From Isoptericola sediminis (lineage in GTDB: Bacteria; Actinomycetota; Actinomycetes; Actinomycetales; Cellulomonadaceae), in assembly GCF_013085345.1 (NCBI RefSeq), contig NZ_JABFAJ010000021.1:1-64000 (forward strand): a DNA stretch of 64,000 nt. The letters run 5' to 3'. Position numbers and translations under genes: made by a program. This document shows, one piece after another, positions 60,381-64,000 of this stretch. The number at the start of each line of letters is the position of its first letter. Position 1 is the stretch's first letter. The notes under the pieces were generated by a model. It was given only the letters and a program-made list of their open reading frames with translations, was not told the DNA's origin and did not search any database.

Positions 60381-61975
60381 GCGGTGGGGGTCCTCTCTGC
60401 GCGGGCACGCAGCGCAGCGCGCGCCTCGACACGGTCGTCCAGCTCGAGGTCCACGCCGCGGACCTCCTGGAGGGTCTCGTGGCCGCGGCCGGCGACGAGC
60501 ACCGTATCGGTGCCGGCCGCCTCGAGCACGGCGCGCCGGATGGCCTCGGCGCGCGGTGCCACCTCGGTGACGGTGACGTCGCGGCCCGCCGCGACGGCGC
60601 GGTCCCGGGCGGCCTCCGCCCCGGCGCGCACCGCGGCACGGACCGCGGCGGCGTCCTCGTCGTGCGGGTCGTCGTCCGTGACGACGACCACGTCGGCCCC
60701 GGCCACGGCGGCCGCACCCATGAGCGGACGCTTGCCGGGGTCACGGTCGCCGGTCGCGCCGAAGATGACGACCAGGCGTCCGGTGGTGGTCGGGCGGAGC
60801 GCCGCCAGGGCCAGCTCGAGCGCGTCGGTGTTGTGCGCGAAGTCCACGACGACCCGGGGATGGGTGCCGTCCCCGGGTCCGACGACCTCCATCCGTCCCG
60901 GCACCTGCGCGGACAGCCCGTCGCCCGCCTCGAGGGCGGCGACGACGTCGTCCAGCGCGACCCCGGAGGCCAGCACCATGACGACCGCCAGGGCGGCGTT
61001 GGCGACGTTGAAGTGGCCGGGCAGCGACGTCCAGGCCCGCAGCGACCGGCCGTCGGCATGGGTCAGCGTGAAGGCCGACCCGGTCCCGCGCGGGGCGACC
61101 TCCGCGACGGTCCAGTCCGCGGCCGGCGCACCCTCCCGGGCCGGTCCGGTCCGGACGGTCTGGACGGGCACGGTGGCCGCGGCGGCCATCCGCTCGCCCC
61201 AGACGTCGTCCACCACGACGACGCCCTGCCGGGACCTGGCGGGGGTGAACAGCTCGGCCTTGGCGGCGAAGTACGTGGCCAGGTCCCCGTGGAAGTCGAG
61301 GTGGTCCTGGCTGAGGTTGGTGAACCCGGCGACGTCGTAGACCACCCCGTCGACCCGGTGCATCGCGATCGCGTGCGAGGAGACCTCCATGGACAGCGAG
61401 TCCACGCCGTCCTCGCACATCGCCGCGAGCACCGCCTGCAGGTCGGAGGCCTCCGGCGTCGTGAGCCGGCTGGGCAGCACGCGGTCTCCCGAGCGGGTCT
61501 CGACCGTGCCCACCAGGCCGCCGCGGCGTCCCAGCGCACGCAGCAGGTGGTCGAGCTGGTAGGTCGTGGTCGTCTTGCCGTTGGTGCCGGTGACGCCAAA
61601 GGTCGTCAGACGCTCCGCGGGGGCGCCGTGCACCCAGGCGGCGACCGGGCCGAGGAGCAGCCGTGGCTCGTCGGTCACCAGCACCGGGACGGAGAGGTCC
61701 CCCAGGTCTGCGGCCCCCTCCGGGTCGGTCAGGACGGCGCGCGCGCCACGGGCCACGGCGTCGGCGGCGAAGGCTGCCCCGTGGGCCCGGGCACCGGGCA
61801 GCGCCACGAAGAGATCGCCGTCGGACACGGCACGGTTGTCGCTGGCCACCGCGGTGACCTGCACCTCGGCGAGCGTCCCGGGGTCCGAGGTGGTCAGGTC
61901 GAACCGTGCGGCGAGCTCGGCCACGGGGCGGGGGACGAGCACCGCGGGCCGGATGCGGTCGGTCGGGGATGTCAC
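60377..61975 (-). CDS. murE: UDP-MurNAc-dipeptide:third-residue ligase MurE
   Basis: Adds the diamino acid at stem position 3. 532 residues. GTNGKTTT is at 130-137, GFTNLSQDHLDFHG near 217-230, and GATGDRDPGKRPLMG near 407-421. The pocket motif that is DNPR in meso-diaminopimelate enzymes reads DDPH at 435-438, then DED. This argues for L-Orn or L-Lys. The GTG start is seven bases after TAGGTT. Confidence 0.95.
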   Translation of the reverse strand: MTSPTDRIRPAVLVPRPVAELAARFDLTTSDPGTLAEVQVTAVASDNRAVSDGDLFVALPGARAHGAAFAADAVARGARAVLTDPEGAADLGDLSVPVLVTDEPRLLLGPVAAWVHGAPAERLTTFGVTGTNGKTTTTYQLDHLLRALGRRGGLVGTVETRSGDRVLPSRLTTPEASDLQAVLAAMCEDGVDSLSMEVSSHAIAMHRVDGVVYDVAGFTNLSQDHLDFHGDLATYFAAKAELFTPARSRQGVVVVDDVWGERMAAAATVPVQTVRTGPAREGAPAADWTVAEVAPRGTGSAFTLTHADGRSLRAWTSLPGHFNVANAALAVVMVLASGVALDDVVAALEAGDGLSAQVPGRMEVVGPGDGTHPRVVVDFAHNTDALELALAALRPTTTGRLVVIFGATGDRDPGKRPLMGAAAVAGADVVVVTDDDPHDEDAAAVRAAVRAGAEAARDRAVAAGRDVTVTEVAPRAEAIRRAVLEAAGTDTVLVAGRGHETLQEVRGVDLELDDRVEARAALRARAERTPTA

Positions 61976-61982
61976 GGGGAAG

Positions 61983-61988
61983 AACCTA
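61983..61988 (-). promoter_or_regulatory. Leaderless -10 box of murE
   Basis: Minus-strand TAGGTT ends seven bases before GTG 61975. Immediately upstream is an inverted pair CCTGGT/ACCAGG in the 28-base gap after ftsI. It may be an internal promoter within the dcw run. Confidence 0.5.
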
Positions 61989-62003
61989 CCTGGTACCGGC
62001 TCG

Positions 62004-63926
62004 TCACCAGGTCAGCGGGAACAGGTCGGCCGGCTCCTCGGAGGGCGGCACGCCCGCGGAACGCAGGACGTAGCCCATCAGCTCGCTGAACACCGGGGCG
62101 GCCACGACACCACCGTAGATCGAGGACCGCGGGCTCTTGAGGAACACCGACACGGTGTAGCGGGGGTCGTCGGCGGGCGCCACGCCGATGAACGACGCGA
62201 CGTACGTGGTCCCGCCGCCCTCGAACATCTGGGCCGTGCCGGTCTTGCCCGCCACGCGGTAGCCCGGGACCTGCGCGGCCGTGCCCGTGCCGTCCTCCGC
62301 GGTGACCGCCTCCATCATGGTCAGCACGTCCTGCGCCGTCTGCGACGACACCACCCGGGTCCCCTCCGCCCGCTCGGCGGGCACGACCTCCCCGGCAGCG
62401 GTCCGGGTGCCCGCCACGAGGTTGGCGGGCATCCGCACGCCGTCGTTCGCGACGGTCGAGAAGACCTGGGTCGCCTGCATCGCGCTGACCGCGACGCCCT
62501 GCCCGAACAGCACCGTGTACGGCGTGCGGTTCTCGATCTCGTCGATGTCCTCGTCGGGCAGCAGACCCGCGCTCTCCCCCGGCAGGCCGAGCGCCGTGCG
62601 CTGCCCGAAGCCGAACTTGCGCAGGTAGTCGTAGCGCACGGCGAAGGGGATCTCCTTGCCCATCATGACCGTGCCCGTGTTGGACGACTGGGCCAGGATC
62701 CCGGCGAGGGTCCAGCGCTCGACCGCGTGGGGGTGCGAGTCACGGAACGTCTCACCGTCCACGGTGTAGGTGTCCGGGACCTCGAACTCGTCGGTCGGTT
62801 CCCAGTAGCCGCCCTCGAGCGCGGCCGCCATGGAGATGACCTTGCCGGTGGACCCCGGTTCGAAGACCACGTTCACCGCCCGGGACCCGTCCGCGACGTC
62901 CCCGGAGCTCCCGTTCGGGTCGACGTCGCCGGAGTCGGCCATCGAGACGACGTCGCCGGTGCGGAGGTCCTGCACGATCGCGATCCCGTAGCTCGCGCCG
63001 GTGTCCGCGACGGCCTCGTCGAGCAGCTCCTCCGCCTTCCACTGGACGTCGGAGTCCAGGGTGAGCTGGACGTCCTCGCCCGGCTCGGCCGGCACCGACT
63101 CGATCTCGGAGGTGGGGATGCGCGCACCGTCCCGGCCCCGTTCGTAGGTCAGGGTGCCGTCGGTCCCCGACAGGACGTCGTCGAAGGAGGCCTCGAGGCC
63201 GCCCACGCCGGTGTGCTCGCTGTTGACGTGCCCGAGCAGGGGGCCGGCCACCGTGCCGGCGGGATACGTCCGCTCCGACGTCAGGTGGGAGAACACGAAG
63301 CCGTACAGGCCGAGGGCCGAGACGGCCCGCTGCACCTCCGGGACGACGTCGGCGGCCAGGACGACGTACTGGTCCTCCCCGTTGAGCCGGGCGCCGAGCG
63401 TGGCCCGGCTCTCCCCCAGCACCGGGGCGAGGAGCTGGGCGATACCGAGGGCACCGTCCTGCACCGGTTCACCGTCCGCGTCGTGGCGGCCGTTGCCCCG
63501 GAACCCCTGGATGTTCACCTGGTTGGCCACGATCCGGTAGCGGTCCACGGACGTGGCTAGCACCCGGCCCTCGACGTCGAGGATGTCCCCGCGGTGCGCC
63601 TGGGTGACCTGGGTCGCCAGCCGCGCCTGCTGGGCCGTCGAGGCGAGCGCCGGCCCCTGGATGACCTGGACGTCCACGAGACGGCCCACGAACAGGGTCA
63701 CCACGAAGGCCGCCAGCACGATCAGCCAGCGCTGGCGCCGCTCGGGGTCTCCCGCCGTCCGTCCCGCCGGGCGCGCCGGGCGGCCCCGCCCGGCGCCCGC
63801 GCCTCCGCGTGCCACCGGTGCGGCACCGCGCCGACGGCCGTCCGGTCGTCTCGTGGACTGCACAGCACGATCGTGCTCCCCCGCGGACCGTCCGGTGCGG
63901 CGGCGCACCGGGCGTGTCGGGGTCAC
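62004..63926 (-). CDS. ftsI: Septal transpeptidase FtsI (class B penicillin-binding protein)
   Basis: Cross-links septal peptidoglycan. 640 residues. A 65-residue Arg-rich cytoplasmic tail and one membrane helix (about 67-87) precede the PBP dimer domain (about 105-270, RGDILDVEGRVLATS) and the transpeptidase with SxxK in EPGSTGK, SxN in QSSNTG and KTG in AGKTGTAQ. GTG 63926 overlaps the upstream ftsL stop (GTGA). Confidence 0.96.
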   Translation of the reverse strand: MTPTRPVRRRTGRSAGEHDRAVQSTRRPDGRRRGAAPVARGGAGAGRGRPARPAGRTAGDPERRQRWLIVLAAFVVTLFVGRLVDVQVIQGPALASTAQQARLATQVTQAHRGDILDVEGRVLATSVDRYRIVANQVNIQGFRGNGRHDADGEPVQDGALGIAQLLAPVLGESRATLGARLNGEDQYVVLAADVVPEVQRAVSALGLYGFVFSHLTSERTYPAGTVAGPLLGHVNSEHTGVGGLEASFDDVLSGTDGTLTYERGRDGARIPTSEIESVPAEPGEDVQLTLDSDVQWKAEELLDEAVADTGASYGIAIVQDLRTGDVVSMADSGDVDPNGSSGDVADGSRAVNVVFEPGSTGKVISMAAALEGGYWEPTDEFEVPDTYTVDGETFRDSHPHAVERWTLAGILAQSSNTGTVMMGKEIPFAVRYDYLRKFGFGQRTALGLPGESAGLLPDEDIDEIENRTPYTVLFGQGVAVSAMQATQVFSTVANDGVRMPANLVAGTRTAAGEVVPAERAEGTRVVSSQTAQDVLTMMEAVTAEDGTGTAAQVPGYRVAGKTGTAQMFEGGGTTYVASFIGVAPADDPRYTVSVFLKSPRSSIYGGVVAAPVFSELMGYVLRSAGVPPSEEPADLFPLTW

Positions 63927-64000
63927 GGCTGCTCCGTCGGCTCCGGGACGACGGAACGGTCGGCGGCGGAGAGCATGGTGATCTCCTCGGCGGGGACCAT
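63923..64000 (-). CDS. ftsL: C-terminal end of FtsL (partial)
   Basis: The last 25 codons and stop of a gene that continues beyond the right edge. The peptide includes MVPAEEITML and ends in EPTEQP. An actinobacterial FtsL-like protein precedes ftsI in this order, and LGMVP-type ends are common there. Too short for independent proof. Its TGA overlaps the ftsI GTG. Confidence 0.6.
   Translation of the reverse strand: MVPAEEITMLSAADRSVVPEPTEQP

Overview
This 64 kb window comes from a high-GC actinobacterium. Codon use is strongly GC-biased, so long shadow reading frames run opposite most genes. The gene order infC-rpmI-rplT-trmH-pheST-argCJBDFRGH-tyrS, a PriA-type HisA, DivIVA(Wag31)-SepF-FtsZ and a dcw cluster without ftsA all fit Actinomycetota. 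The MurE substrate motif reads DDPH instead of DNPR, and no species-level marker is visible. I infer a Micrococcales organism, possibly near Cellulomonadaceae or Promicromonosporaceae, but this is not proven.

Almost everything is chromosomal housekeeping, mostly on the minus strand. Bases 1-273 hold tandem minus-strand promoters of rRNA-operon type, reading out of the left edge, and a terminator behind tyrS. Bases 274-11603 hold tyrS, a DNA glycosylase, a small P-loop kinase and the complete arginine pathway (argC, J, B, D, F, R, G, H). The arginine genes start at a promoter with a candidate ARG box. Bases 11617-15650 are an accessory block (GNAT, quinone oxidoreductase, Tam-like methyltransferase, luciferase-like oxidoreductase, SDR) lying between argC and pheT. 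Bases 15643-23205 hold pheST, thpR, a small secreted protein, and the trmH-rplT-rpmI-infC operon. infC appears to start at a rare ATC codon behind a leader that can form an attenuator.

Bases 23272-25267 carry a Fur-type regulator and catalase under a perfect 7-1-7 inverted repeat. Bases 25304-26977 carry a three-gene envelope set (DUF1844, a membrane coiled-coil protein, a putative lipoprotein protease). Bases 26983-31507 are hisC-hisB-unknown-hisH-priA-sseB. hisD lies apart at 38354-39676, with a Rieske lipoprotein, a membrane protein, a RecQ-phosphoribosyltransferase fusion and a SWIM-SNF2 helicase between it and hisC. Bases 39735-45350 hold an S4 protein, a PPOX-family protein, a DUF899 protein, a Nudix hydrolase and dnaE. 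Bases 45415-64000 are the envelope and division region: rluD, lspA, a dksA-like gene, divIVA, yggT, sepF, pgeF, ftsZ, ftsQ, murC, murG, ftsW, murD, mraY, murF, murE, ftsI and the end of ftsL. These genes are tightly packed, often with 4-base stop/start overlaps.

A recurrent theme is leaderless expression. At least a dozen genes have a -10-like hexamer (often TAGACT, TAGGTT or TACGAT) ending exactly 6-7 bases before the start codon, and this was used to choose several starts. I saw no mobile element, CRISPR array, tRNA or prophage. The most unusual signals are regulatory: the infC leader, the Fur box, the inverted repeat in the ftsZ promoter and the ARG box. Protein-level oddities are the DksA-like protein with a lost zinc finger, the MurE motif and the RecQ-phosphoribosyltransferase fusion.
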